Of a stretch of DNA of 64,000 nt, positions 10,008 to 18,919 are shown one piece after another. This DNA is from Thalassotalea fonticola (GTDB taxonomy: Bacteria > Pseudomonadota > Gammaproteobacteria > Enterobacterales > Alteromonadaceae), in NCBI RefSeq assembly GCF_032911225.1, contig NZ_CP136600.1:4464001-4528000 (forward strand), read 5' to 3'. Both the position numbers and the translations under genes were made by a program. The notes under the pieces were generated by a model, which saw nothing but the letters and a program-made list of their open reading frames with translations, did no database searches and was not told the DNA's origin. Position 1 is the stretch's first letter. Each line of letters opens with the position of its first letter.

Positions 10008-10637
10008 ATGAATTATAAATTTTTAATACTCGTACTTAGTTTATTTGTTCTCATATCATGTAACTCAACTACTGCAAAAATTGATAAAAGTTGTTTAGCA
10101 CAAAACTCAGAACGATTTGTAGAACCAGAGCAATCAAAATACAATCTACCTTTTGGTGTAGGTGAAAGTTATGAATTGCGCCAAGGAAATTGTACATTCC
10201 ATACGCACTCTGTAGAGTACAAAAGTGAATTTGCTTTTGACTTTGTAATGGATGTTGGTACTCCTATCCATGCTGCTCGCTCAGGTCAAGTTGCCGCAAT
10301 AGAAGATCGCTTTTTTGATAGTAATAATAAAGAAAGTGATTTCAATTACATTGCAATAGCTCACAAAGATGGGACATTTGCTTTTTACATTCATCTCACA
10401 AACAGTGGTGTAACTGTTGAATTAGGAGAAGTGATAAACCAAGGGGATGTAATTGGCTATAGCGGTGACACAGGGATGGAGTCAATTCCTCATTTACATT
10501 TTCATGTTATAGAAACAAATGAAGGTTGTTTTAAAAATGATGTTATCGGTTCATGCTCTACGATTCCAATATCTTTTAAAAATGCTAATCCAAATGACAA
10601 AATACTTATGCAAGGGATAATTTACACCGCAATGTAG
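10008..10637 (+). CDS. M23-family (LytM domain) lipoprotein, putative peptidoglycan peptidase
   Basis: The 209-residue protein starts at the ATG at 10008, six bases after an AAGG ribosome-binding site. It opens with a lipoprotein signal ending in the lipobox LISC, so it is probably anchored in the outer membrane. The rest is a LytM/M23 fold: an FAFDF segment that would supply the metal-binding Asp, GTPIHAARSGQV, a GYSGDTG turn and the diagnostic HLHFH (HxH) near the C-terminus. The upstream His of the first metal motif is likely in THSVEY but is not in the canonical HxxxD form. The domain would cut peptide cross-links in cell wall or another glycine-rich substrate. The gene is alone, with no operon partner; with the next gene it forms an AT-rich, accessory-looking pair. 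Confidence 0.8.
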   Translation: MNYKFLILVLSLFVLISCNSTTAKIDKSCLAQNSERFVEPEQSKYNLPFGVGESYELRQGNCTFHTHSVEYKSEFAFDFVMDVGTPIHAARSGQVAAIEDRFFDSNNKESDFNYIAIAHKDGTFAFYIHLTNSGVTVELGEVINQGDVIGYSGDTGMESIPHLHFHVIETNEGCFKNDVIGSCSTIPISFKNANPNDKILMQGIIYTAM

Positions 10638-10834
10638 GTTGCCTAACAAGCTATTGACGCGTTAATAACCTATCACTCATGGTACATTTGCACCGTTCAG
10701 TGAATTTATGTAATGTAATCAAAAGCTCACCGACAGGTTTGAGCGAAAAACAGCCGCTTTATGCCCTAAATTAGTTCGTTTAATGGGGATACTTTAATTT
10801 TACTTAAAGCACCACTTAAACTATATTCAATCCC

Positions 10835-12091
10835 ATGACTATTCGAGTTCAAACGACATCCCCATTAAAGCTTTTTGCACTACTTGGCTTTATTTTTATT
10901 ACTGCTTGCGGCGGAGGTAACTCTTCTAAGGAACGTTTAAAGATAGCAGATTTAGATATGGATGAGTCATTGAAGAGATGCATTGGGTATTCTCGGCATA
11001 GTGATGATGACCCTTGGGAATATGCTGATGAGATCGAAAAAATTGAATGTGATCATTTAGATGGCATTAAAGGGTTACATTATTTAACCAACCTCAAACT
11101 TGTTGCTATTGAAGACTCGGGACTTACTTCTATAGATCTAAGTGAAAATCGTCAGATTATAAATTTAGATCTTTCAAATAACCTCTTAAGAACTATAGAT
11201 CTTAGTCAGCAAGAGAACTTGATGATACTTGATATATCAAATAACAAAATCTCAACATTAGACCTTACTGATAATAGTCAGCTCACCTCTCTATATTTTA
11301 GTGACAATCAAATTGCTAATCTAGACCTAAACAATAATACGTTGCTAAGAGGCGTTTCAGGTGGAGGAAATATCATAACAAGTATTTCTTTTTCCAATAA
11401 CTCGAAATTAGAAACCTTAGATCTAAGAAACAATAAAATTCAGCACATAGACTTAACACATTCCCCTCTTTTATGGAGGCTTAATTTAACGTTTAATCAG
11501 TTGAATACAATAAATATTACTCAAAATACTAGTTTAGAAGAGTTTTTTATCAACCATAATAATCTGACGATATTAGATACTAGTAATAATTACAAACTAA
11601 GGAATCTTGGTCTAAGTAATAATAAAATTGAATCATTAGATATAAGTGAAAATCAAAATTTAGGCGGTTTACATCTCAATAATAATAATATTTTTACCAT
11701 AGATATAAGCAATAATAAAAAATTAAGTATACTGGGATTGAGTAATAATAATTTAAGTGACATAGATTTAAGTCAAAATGTTGATATTCAAGGGCTTAGC
11801 TTATCACAAAACCAATTAACTGAGATTGATATACAATATAATATCAATTTGGAAGGAATTGACATCAGTAATAATCTACTAACGAATATAGTAACTACTA
11901 ACAATCAAAAAATAGGGCTTATTAATGTAGAAAACAATCAACTAGTTTCAATTGATGTTAGCTTTAATTCTCAATTAAATGAATTAAATATAAAGAACAA
12001 CCCTTCTATTCCTTGTAGTGACATAGTAGCCATTAAAGAACAGTTTCATCAATTGTTGTTTTATTATGATGAACAAAATTGTTCATTATAA
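10835..12091 (+). CDS. Leucine-rich-repeat lipoprotein
   Basis: This 418-residue protein has a lipoprotein signal with lipobox ITAC followed by GGG, so it is predicted to be lipid-anchored. After a cap region with two Cys (CIGY and ECDHL, about residues 49-75) come about 15 consecutive leucine-rich repeats, each exactly 21 residues, of the form LxxLxLSxNxLxxIDLSxN with a long Asn ladder. The C-terminal cap has two more Cys (IPCSD and QNCSL). Such proteins usually bind other proteins or glycans at the cell surface; the ligand here is unknown. The reading frame is intact and no frame breaks occur across the repeats. The base composition is more AT-rich than the core genes around it, which suggests acquisition. 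Confidence 0.82.
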   Translation: MTIRVQTTSPLKLFALLGFIFITACGGGNSSKERLKIADLDMDESLKRCIGYSRHSDDDPWEYADEIEKIECDHLDGIKGLHYLTNLKLVAIEDSGLTSIDLSENRQIINLDLSNNLLRTIDLSQQENLMILDISNNKISTLDLTDNSQLTSLYFSDNQIANLDLNNNTLLRGVSGGGNIITSISFSNNSKLETLDLRNNKIQHIDLTHSPLLWRLNLTFNQLNTINITQNTSLEEFFINHNNLTILDTSNNYKLRNLGLSNNKIESLDISENQNLGGLHLNNNNIFTIDISNNKKLSILGLSNNNLSDIDLSQNVDIQGLSLSQNQLTEIDIQYNINLEGIDISNNLLTNIVTTNNQKIGLINVENNQLVSIDVSFNSQLNELNIKNNPSIPCSDIVAIKEQFHQLLFYYDEQNCSL

Positions 12092-12390
12092 AATAATTAA
12101 ATATTGAACTCCCACTGTCGGCCATTATAAGTCTGCTTATGGCACAAAGCAGCCGAAATCATGGATTCCCGCCTTCGCGGGAATGACGGTGTATTTTTTC
12201 TATCTCTGTTAATGGCACAAACCAGCCTATTTTAGGCACTTCAAAACTGGAGGAGATTCAATCCAACAACATGATGGAATGACGACGCTTTTTTTTAATT
12301 CTAAGAATGTCTCACAATGATACTAAAAAGCCCTGAATATAATCTTTATATTTAGGGCTTACTTTAAATTGAGGTAATTGCTAACAGTAA
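12092..12390. repeat. Intergenic stretch with REP-like hairpin
   Basis: No gene is seen here. It holds a perfect hairpin (ATTCCCGC, CTTC loop, GCGGGAAT; 12165-12184) of the kind scattered between genes in many marine gammaproteobacteria, and two copies of TGGCACAAA-CAGCC (around 12139 and 12213). The slyD terminator occupies the far end. The repeat nature outside this window is from general knowledge and was not tested. Confidence 0.55.
12325..12362 (-). terminator. Terminator of slyD
   Basis: A 15-bp stem with one G-T pair (12328-12342 with 12346-12360, loop TCT) lies 30 bp past the slyD stop. On the minus strand it is followed by TTTAG, so the T tail is short. Confidence 0.7.
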
Positions 12391-12879
12391 TTAGTGGTCG
12401 TGACCACAGCCGCCTTCAGCGTGTACATGGCCATGAGCAATCTCTTCTTCTGTTGCGTCACGTACTTCTAATATTTCAACATCAAATTTTAAATCGATAC
12501 CGGCAAGAGGATGATTACCATCGACGGTGATTTCGTCATCTTCCATACCAATCACAATAACGGTTTGTTCACCGTCATCAGTTTGAGCACGTAACTGCAT
12601 GCCAACATCTAAGTCTTCGATGCCTTGGAATAATGATTTTGGTACTGTTTGAACGTACTCATCATGGCGTTTACCGTATGCATTTTCTGCATCTACATCA
12701 ACAACAAATTTATCGCCTGCTGCTTTGTCGTTTAATTCTGTTTCTAAACCAGGAATTAAAAAACCAGCGCCTTGGATAAAAGCTAGAGGCTTTGAGTCGT
12801 GAGAGCTGTCGATTAATGTTTCTTCGCTGTCCATTACTGCGTAATGCATAACTACAACTTTATTGTTCGCTATTTTCAT
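12391..12879 (-). CDS. slyD: FKBP-type peptidyl-prolyl cis-trans isomerase SlyD
   Basis: SlyD is a cytoplasmic prolyl isomerase and chaperone that also binds nickel and helps hydrogenase maturation. The 162-residue protein has the split FKBP domain at the N-terminus (LIDSSHDSKPLAFIQG and GLETEL), the inserted IF chaperone loop (about 70-125) and a His/Cys-rich end (HGHVHAEGGCGHDH). The tail is shorter than the metal-binding tail of E. coli SlyD (196 residues), so metal capacity is probably lower. A clear AGGAAA site precedes the start. It lies 32 bp downstream of ygfZ on the same strand. Confidence 0.92.
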   Translation of the reverse strand: MKIANNKVVVMHYAVMDSEETLIDSSHDSKPLAFIQGAGFLIPGLETELNDKAAGDKFVVDVDAENAYGKRHDEYVQTVPKSLFQGIEDLDVGMQLRAQTDDGEQTVIVIGMEDDEITVDGNHPLAGIDLKFDVEILEVRDATEEEIAHGHVHAEGGCGHDH

Positions 12880-12911
12880 AAATTTTCCTGACTATGTTTA
12901 AGTATTAATTT

Positions 12912-13904
12912 CTAAGATTGTTCAAGTACTGAATAAGGTAATGTCATTAAGTTAAATTTAATGCCATTGTGGTGTTTTAAGCGTAAGTTTGCACCTTGCT
13001 CTGTATCATTAGCAAGTACAGCTTGAATATAAATAGTGCCGTCATCGGCCTCATAGTGGCTAATAATGTCGCCACCTTTACGCCAGTTTTCACCCATTTG
13101 TTTTTCTAAAATTGAGCCGTCATTGATCCCTGCTTCTTCTTGCCATTTGGCTTCACCTTCACTTTTAAGGATAAATAATGCTTTTTTATTACGCCCTAAA
13201 TACTTCATCCGTGCTACGGTTTCTTGGCCAAGGTAGCAACCTTTGCTAAAGCTTATGCCATTAACAAATTGTAGGTTTAACATTTGCGGTACGTATTCAC
13301 TGACAGAGCTTTCGTTCATATGAACAAAACCGGATTGAATCTCTGTTAGCGTCCACAAGGTACTTGGAAAAATGTCTATTGTTAATGACTCAGCCAGTTT
13401 GTTAATACTAGCTGTTGGCGCAACTACCAAGTAGCGATTTGTGGTTCCGCACACATAAATAACAGATACTTCATTATGAGTTATTACTGGTGTAAAAGAG
13501 TCTGGTACGGCGTTAAAGTTGTTTTGTATAAATTCCACACCTTTGCTGCCCGTTAACGCGAGATAGCTCAAGTCATTAGCTTCGCTTATATCTACTTTGG
13601 CAAAGACACCAAATTTTTGCAGCTCTTTCATTGAGCTCGCTAATGAACCTTTGCTTTGAATGAGCAGACGGCGATCTGCATGATTAATTAATCGAAATGC
13701 GGAAAACATTTTACCTTTAGCATCACAATGTCCACCAACCAGTAACTTATTATTAGCTAATTGCGCTACATCACATGTCAGTTGACCTTGTAAGTATTTA
13801 TCTGCTTCATCACCCGTAACTGATATGGCACTGATGTTATCAACAATAACGGCAAAGCTTTCTGGTAGTTGTTCAATATTTGGAAGAGAAGTTTGAAGAT
13901 TCAT
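12912..13904 (-). CDS. ygfZ: tRNA-modifying/iron-sulfur repair protein YgfZ (GcvT-like, folate-binding)
   Basis: YgfZ is a tetrahydrofolate-binding protein with a GcvT fold that supports assembly or repair of certain Fe-S enzymes, such as the tRNA thiolation enzyme MiaB. The 330-residue protein carries the family signature KGCYLGQE at residues 221-228, with the conserved Cys223. The N-terminal half shows the GcvT-like GDEADKYLQGQLTCDV segment. The gene is divergent from sdhE-ygfX, the arrangement seen in E. coli and its relatives. Confidence 0.93.
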   Translation of the reverse strand: MNLQTSLPNIEQLPESFAVIVDNISAISVTGDEADKYLQGQLTCDVAQLANNKLLVGGHCDAKGKMFSAFRLINHADRRLLIQSKGSLASSMKELQKFGVFAKVDISEANDLSYLALTGSKGVEFIQNNFNAVPDSFTPVITHNEVSVIYVCGTTNRYLVVAPTASINKLAESLTIDIFPSTLWTLTEIQSGFVHMNESSVSEYVPQMLNLQFVNGISFSKGCYLGQETVARMKYLGRNKKALFILKSEGEAKWQEEAGINDGSILEKQMGENWRKGGDIISHYEADDGTIYIQAVLANDTEQGANLRLKHHNGIKFNLMTLPYSVLEQS

Positions 13905-14062
13905 AAGGTTCTACTATTGTTTAATTAGTATATAAATAAGGATTGTAGTGCTTAAATTCAAGCAATAACAGCAAATTTAACATAATTTGTGGCTAGTCAG
14001 CAGGTTTTTGAAAAGCTACAATAGCGCATCAAATAATTCCTTATTTAAATGTTGGATTGAAA

Positions 14063-14314
14063 ATGTCGTTATCCGAAAATAAACCTAGATTACGTTGGGC
14101 GTGCCGTCGTGGCATGTTAGAGCTAGATGTATTATTTATGCCGTTTGTTGAAGAAGCATGGGATGATTTGACTAAACAACAAAAACAAGACTTTGATCGT
14201 TTACTCGAATGTGATGATCCTGAGTTGTTTGCTTGGTTTATGGGTCACGAGGAATGCAAGGATGAAGCCCTCAATGCAATGGTGCAAATTATACTCAACC
14301 GAGTCAAAGTATAA
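14063..14314 (+). CDS. sdhE: Succinate dehydrogenase FAD assembly factor SdhE
   Basis: SdhE (YgfY) helps attach FAD covalently to SdhA and FrdA. The 83-residue protein has the conserved RRGMLELD (RGxxE motif) and the acidic C-terminal half with WFMGHEEC. I start it at the ATG at 14063 (MSLSENKP) after GGATTGAAA; a TTG two codons earlier is possible. It overlaps the following ygfX. Confidence 0.93.
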   Translation: MSLSENKPRLRWACRRGMLELDVLFMPFVEEAWDDLTKQQKQDFDRLLECDDPELFAWFMGHEECKDEALNAMVQIILNRVKV

Positions 14315-14750
14315 TTTTACCTTACGAAATTCTGCCAAAATAAAACAAGTCCCGTATTACCTAGCGGGGCTTATATTCATTGTTTCCTTTATAATTTTAA
14401 GCCACTTTGGTTTACATCTAAGTCATAATACTAATTTTTTATGCTCGGCGGCGGCTGCGCTTTATGCGTTCATTTTATATAGACACTTACCGTTAAACAT
14501 CTTTGCTATAAATGCCTTTGTTATTAGTGATAATGGCTTATTAACCCTAGCAGCAGACAAACATTATAGTTTAGCAAAAGGTAGTCTTGTATACAGCTTT
14601 GGTTGTGCATTGAAGTTAACCGAAATAAAGCCCCAAATGTTAGCCCCGCAAGAAACAAGTAAACCGCTATACAGGTTTATATTCAAAGATGAATTAAATA
14701 ATAAAGACTACCGCCGATTGTGCCGAATAGTACAGCGGTACAATCGTTAG
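14274..14750 (+). CDS. ygfX: YgfX-like inner-membrane protein
   Basis: YgfX (CptA in E. coli) is a small inner-membrane protein encoded next to sdhE; it has been described as a toxin acting on cytoskeletal proteins, and it also occurs simply as an SdhE partner. The protein has two closely spaced membrane segments (PYYLAGLIFIVSFIILSHFG and the next hydrophobic stretch) and a cytoplasmic C-terminal half ending in DYRRLCRIVQRY, typical for the family. No start codon exists between the sdhE stop and the first membrane segment in this frame, so the gene must begin inside sdhE. I take the ATG at 14274 (158 residues, 41-bp overlap); the ATG at 14262 is an alternative. Confidence 0.78.
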   Translation: MQWCKLYSTESKYNFTLRNSAKIKQVPYYLAGLIFIVSFIILSHFGLHLSHNTNFLCSAAAALYAFILYRHLPLNIFAINAFVISDNGLLTLAADKHYSLAKGSLVYSFGCALKLTEIKPQMLAPQETSKPLYRFIFKDELNNKDYRRLCRIVQRYNR

Positions 14751-14779
14751 GCAGAAAATCGATTGTTAACAATCACTAT

Positions 14780-16396
14780 TTACAACGGGGGCCGTTTATT
14801 TGCTTTTAGAGACGGCTTCAGAATTGTAGGGCCTGAATTGTCAAGCTGTTCAGGATAATCCAGAGTGTAATGCAAGCCGCGGCTTTCTTTGCGTTTCATT
14901 GCGCAAAGTATCATTAGTTCGGCTACCTGTACCAAATTACGTAATTCAAGTAAGTTATTACTTACTCTAAAATGGCGATAATATTCTTGTATTTCAGCCT
15001 GTAGCAGTTTAACTCTGGAAAGTGCTCTTTCTAATCGTTTGGTAGTACGAACAATGCCGACATAGTCCCACATAAACAGGCGCAGTTCATGCCAATTGTG
15101 TTGGATAACTACTTCTTCATCAGAATTTGCTACTCGGCTTTCATCCCAGGCTGGTATGCGCTTTATTTTTTGCTTGCTAACAAGATGCTCTTTAATATGA
15201 CTAGCAGCTGCTCGGGCAAAAACGATACATTCTAATAATGAATTGCTGGCCATTCTATTCGCGCCATGTAAACCTGTATAAGAAACCTCACCTATAGCGT
15301 ATAAATTATTAACATCTGTTTGACCATGTTTGTTTATCATAACTCCACCACAGGTATAGTGTGCAGCGGGTACTACTGGTAAAGGTTCTTGCGTCATATC
15401 AAAACCAAGCTTACTGGTTTTTTCAAAAATAGTAGGAAAGTGGTCTTTGATAAAGTCTTTCTCTTTATGGCTTATGTCTAAAAACATACAGTCGGCGCCA
15501 AGGCGTTTCATTTCAAAATCTATTGCTCTGGCAACCACATCACGAGGCGCAAGCTCCGCACGTTCGTCAAACTCAGGCATGAACCTGCTGCCATCAGGGC
15601 GTCTCAATATTGCCCCTTCGCCGCGCAATGCTTCGGTAATCAAGAATGTTCCTGCTTTGGGGTGAAATAAACAAGTTGGATGAAATTGATTAAATTCCAT
15701 ATTCGCAACACGACACCCTGCGCGCCATGCCATAGCGATACCATCACCACTGGCAATGTCAGGATTTGAAGTATATTGATAAACTTTACTGGCACCACCG
15801 GTTGCTAAAATAGTTTTTTGGGCGTGAATAGATTCCACTTTTTCACTGTTTCGGTTCCATATATAGGCGCCAATACACACTGATTCACCGTTAACGTCAT
15901 TATTAATCAGATCAACCGCATTCGATCGTTCAAATATTCTTATTCTAGAGTGGCGTTTTACTTTTTCAGCTAAGGTTAACTGAACTGACTTTCCGGTAGC
16001 ATCGGCAGCATGTAGAATTCTGCGATGGCTATGACCGCCCTCACGAGTTAAGTGATAATGAGTATCACCATTGCTATCTTGTTCTTGGTCAAAATCAACA
16101 CCTTGAGAAATCAACCATTGCATTGACTCTTTTGCACTTTGTGCAGTAAAACGCACTACATCTTCATCACAAATGCCGTTTCCTGCAATTAAGGTATCAG
16201 ACACATGTGAATCTATAGAATCATTTTCATCAAATACTGCGGCGATACCACCTTGGGCATAATAGGTAGAACCTTCATTAATAGGGCCTTTACTTAACAG
16301 AATAACATCTGCATTGGCAGCAAGTTTTAATGCTAAAGTTAAACCGGCAGCACCACTGCCAATGATCAGAACGTCACAGTTATGTTGTTGATTCAT
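14780..16396 (-). CDS. nadB: L-aspartate oxidase
   Basis: NadB oxidises L-aspartate to iminoaspartate with FAD, the first step of de novo NAD synthesis; NadA then makes quinolinate. The 538-residue protein has the dinucleotide-binding motif GSGAAGLT (13-20), the succinate-dehydrogenase-like active-site segment with [16 protein letters not shown], the GGASKVY loop and the [16 protein letters not shown] segment. Length matches the family (about 540). It is divergent from rpoE, as in E. coli. Confidence 0.96.
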   Translation of the reverse strand: MNQQHNCDVLIIGSGAAGLTLALKLAANADVILLSKGPINEGSTYYAQGGIAAVFDENDSIDSHVSDTLIAGNGICDEDVVRFTAQSAKESMQWLISQGVDFDQEQDSNGDTHYHLTREGGHSHRRILHAADATGKSVQLTLAEKVKRHSRIRIFERSNAVDLINNDVNGESVCIGAYIWNRNSEKVESIHAQKTILATGGASKVYQYTSNPDIASGDGIAMAWRAGCRVANMEFNQFHPTCLFHPKAGTFLITEALRGEGAILRRPDGSRFMPEFDERAELAPRDVVARAIDFEMKRLGADCMFLDISHKEKDFIKDHFPTIFEKTSKLGFDMTQEPLPVVPAAHYTCGGVMINKHGQTDVNNLYAIGEVSYTGLHGANRMASNSLLECIVFARAAASHIKEHLVSKQKIKRIPAWDESRVANSDEEVVIQHNWHELRLFMWDYVGIVRTTKRLERALSRVKLLQAEIQEYYRHFRVSNNLLELRNLVQVAELMILCAMKRKESRGLHYTLDYPEQLDNSGPTILKPSLKANKRPPL

Positions 16397-16540
16397 AGAT
16401 TGGTTTTTTGTGTTGGTCTTGTTAAAGATTGAATTTTAACTTACTTTAAAGGGAATTGGCAAAAATAGGCTGAAATAATAGCTTAATGATGAATAATTCA
16501 ACAAATTTGCTGTTTTTTTAGTTTTTTTTCATCTTTATGC

Positions 16541-16568
16541 GAACTTTTTCGAAAACACTCAGTCCTAA
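16541..16568 (+). promoter_or_regulatory. Predicted sigma-E promoter upstream of rpoE
   Basis: GAACTT (16541-16546) and TCCTAA (16563-16568) are separated by 16 bp, close to the sigma-E consensus (GGAACTT, then TCnnA). It lies about 85 bp before rpoE. Autoregulation of rpoE from such a promoter is established in E. coli; here it is inferred from the motif. Confidence 0.6.
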
Positions 16569-16652
16569 TTGATGTGTTTGCCTGAGCTGGAACAAACATT
16601 GAGATAAGTTTTTAACCAAATAGTATTTGGTTTTTTAGGAGTAACGGCTCAG

Positions 16653-17231
16653 ATGAGCGAACAGAATGTAGACCAAATGTTGGTTCAACAGGTACAAAAT
16701 GGCGACAAAAATGCGTTTAACCTGTTAGTAAAGAAGTACCAGCAAAAGGTAATGAATCTGGTATCGCGCTATGTAAAAAACCAGGCGGATGTAGCCGATG
16801 TGACTCAAGAAGCGTTTATTAAAGCGTATCGAGCGTTAGGAAACTTTCGTGGTGAGAGTGCATTTTATACTTGGCTATACCGAATTGCGGTAAATACAGC
16901 AAAAAACCATTTAATGGCCGGTTCGAGAAAGCCGCCAGGAAGTGACATAGATGTTGAAGAAGCCGAATTTTATGATAGTGGCGACGCATTACGAGAAAAT
17001 GCATCACCAGAAAAATTATTGTTAACCGATGAAATTCGTCAGTTAATTTTTAAAACCATAGAACAACTGCCTGAAGAATTGCGCACAGCAATTAATTTGC
17101 GAGAGTTGGATGGTTTAAGCTATGAAGAAATAGCTAACGTAATGGATTGCCCGGTAGGTACCGTTCGTTCTCGAATATTTCGAGCTCGAGATGCGGTAGA
17201 TAAAAAAATAAAACCTTTATTACAAAAGTAG
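16653..17231 (+). CDS. rpoE: RNA polymerase sigma factor RpoE (sigma-24)
   Basis: RpoE is the extracytoplasmic-function sigma factor that answers outer-membrane-protein misfolding. The 192-residue protein has region 2 (about 10-90, with YVKNQADVADVTQEAFIKAYRAL and the TWLYRIAVNTAKN DNA-melting segment) and region 4 (about 125-185, with ELDGLSYEEIANVMDCPVGTVRSRIFRAR). It begins the operon rpoE-rseA-rseB-rseC and is divergent from nadB, the E. coli arrangement. Its activity should be held by RseA at the membrane. Confidence 0.97.
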   Translation: MSEQNVDQMLVQQVQNGDKNAFNLLVKKYQQKVMNLVSRYVKNQADVADVTQEAFIKAYRALGNFRGESAFYTWLYRIAVNTAKNHLMAGSRKPPGSDIDVEEAEFYDSGDALRENASPEKLLLTDEIRQLIFKTIEQLPEELRTAINLRELDGLSYEEIANVMDCPVGTVRSRIFRARDAVDKKIKPLLQK

Positions 17232-17291
17232 GTTACCCATCTTTAGTAAGTTTAGGTTAATGTATAACAGCGCTATCAATGAGTACTATAT

Positions 17292-17882
17292 ATGAATGAA
17301 AATAAGTTTGAATCACTATCTGCGTTACTTGATAACGATAATGTCGAACAAACATTATTAGATGAAGTATCGCATGATGACAAACTGAGTGACACTTGGA
17401 GCCGATATCATTTAATTGGTGATATTATGCGTGGTGACAGTAGCGACTTTATCGACCGCGAGTTAAGTGAAAATATTGCTGTTGCAATAGCTGCAGAGGC
17501 CACCGTATTAGCACCGGTTGCACGTCCAACAATTACTCAGCGGGTAAAAGCCAAAGTTATTCAATTATCTAGACCGGTAGGGCAATTTGCTATTGCTGCA
17601 TCTGCAGCTGGGCTTATGGTTCTCGGTGTACAACAAGCTAACGTTGCTGAAGAGGGGCAAGTTGTTCCTACGCAAGTATGGCAACCATTGCCTATGGGCG
17701 GCGTTGCTAATCCGGTAAGCTATAACTATTCAACCCAAAGTTTACCGACTCAAAAACAGTCAACAATCGATCGTCATCAACGTTTACAAGCCTTACTAGC
17801 TGATCATAATATGCAAATTAAATTGCAATCAAAAGTTGCACAAGAAAGCGCTGAAGAATTAGTTGAAACCCAACCTGAATAG
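17292..17882 (+). CDS. rseA: Anti-sigma-E factor RseA
   Basis: RseA is a single-pass inner-membrane protein whose cytoplasmic domain sequesters RpoE; on envelope stress it is cut by DegS and RseP. The 196-residue protein has the N-terminal anti-sigma domain (residues 1-70, with WSRYHLIGDIMRG), one membrane segment at about 97-114 and a periplasmic part that should bind RseB. The sequence of the periplasmic region is poorly conserved, as is usual, so assignment rests on the N-terminal domain and the operon. Confidence 0.92.
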   Translation: MNENKFESLSALLDNDNVEQTLLDEVSHDDKLSDTWSRYHLIGDIMRGDSSDFIDRELSENIAVAIAAEATVLAPVARPTITQRVKAKVIQLSRPVGQFAIAASAAGLMVLGVQQANVAEEGQVVPTQVWQPLPMGGVANPVSYNYSTQSLPTQKQSTIDRHQRLQALLADHNMQIKLQSKVAQESAEELVETQPE

Positions 17883-17887
17883 AATTA

Positions 17888-18895
17888 ATGAAAATATTTA
17901 GCACTTTATTTCTGCTGGCGTTGATTTCAACGCCTGTTTTATCGCAAGAGGCAGAGCCTGCCTTAGCCACAAATACCCCCCAAACTGAATTAGATTCTGA
18001 GTCGTCAGAAACGATTAAGGCGCCCACCGCCTTACAATGGTTACAACGATTATCACACTCAATGAAGACGTTAAATTTCGATACGTCTTTTGTGGTTGTT
18101 AGAAATAATAGAGCCGAGCCTTATCGTTGGTTACATGGTATTGAAAATAATCAAGAACTGGAACTTATAACCTTATTAAATGGGCCTCGTAAAGAAGCGA
18201 TTAGAATTAATAATACTGTCAGCTATTTTGAATCTGATCATTCACCTTACTCAGTTAACAATAACAGCATTAGTGGGCCTATTCCTACTGCATTATTCGG
18301 TAACATCGAAAAATTACAATTAACTTACGATTTTATTGGCGTTGGTAAAAGCCGAATTTTGGGCAGGCCAGCACAATTAGTGCGGTTAGAAAGTAAAGAC
18401 AAGCAACGATTTGGTTACTGGCTTTGGTTAGACATTGAAAGCGGCTTGTTATTAAAAGCTGCAGTGATCTCTCGTCAAGGTGAGTTATTAGAACAAATTC
18501 AATTTACTCATTTAATGATAACCAAGCAGTCGAATGATATTTTAACCCAAATTACTAGTGCTAAACTTCCTGAACCGCATATGTTGAATGCCAGCGATAT
18601 TAAACTTCCTTGGCAAGTTAACTGGTTACCAGACGGGTTCGAATTGGTAAAAACCAGTAAGCGATTAATACAAAAGGTTGAAGGTCAAGTAGAGTCGTTA
18701 ATGTTTAATGATGGTCTGGTTGATGTATCAGTATACGTTATTGCCAGCGATGATCCGCCAAGGCAAGTTACCGTGAATCAAACCGGTGCAACTGTGTTAT
18801 TATCAAGTTTACGAGAAGGCTATGAAATAACTGTAGTGGGGCAAGTACCTGCTAAAACTGCTGCAAGTATTGCTCAATCGATTAGCTTTAACTGA
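17888..18895 (+). CDS. rseB: Sigma-E regulatory protein RseB
   Basis: RseB is a periplasmic protein that binds RseA and shields it from DegS; it is thought to sense lipopolysaccharide or lipoprotein intermediates. The 335-residue protein starts with a signal peptide (about 19 residues ending VLS), followed by a LolA-like N-terminal domain (WLQRLSHSMKTLNFDTSFVV) and the C-terminal MucB/RseB domain (LPWQVNWLPDGFEL). It begins 5 bp after the rseA stop. Confidence 0.94.
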   Translation: MKIFSTLFLLALISTPVLSQEAEPALATNTPQTELDSESSETIKAPTALQWLQRLSHSMKTLNFDTSFVVVRNNRAEPYRWLHGIENNQELELITLLNGPRKEAIRINNTVSYFESDHSPYSVNNNSISGPIPTALFGNIEKLQLTYDFIGVGKSRILGRPAQLVRLESKDKQRFGYWLWLDIESGLLLKAAVISRQGELLEQIQFTHLMITKQSNDILTQITSAKLPEPHMLNASDIKLPWQVNWLPDGFELVKTSKRLIQKVEGQVESLMFNDGLVDVSVYVIASDDPPRQVTVNQTGATVLLSSLREGYEITVVGQVPAKTAASIAQSISFN

Positions 18896-18919
18896 TATAA
18901 CATTAACCTGAGCATTTAT

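Noticed and set aside
10638..10834. Integron attC-like site after the M23 gene (GCCTAAC AAGC right after the stop)
   Set aside because: The left end fits RYYYAAC, but no matching GTTRRRY right core or long inverted arms occur in the gap, and no integrase or cassette array is present.
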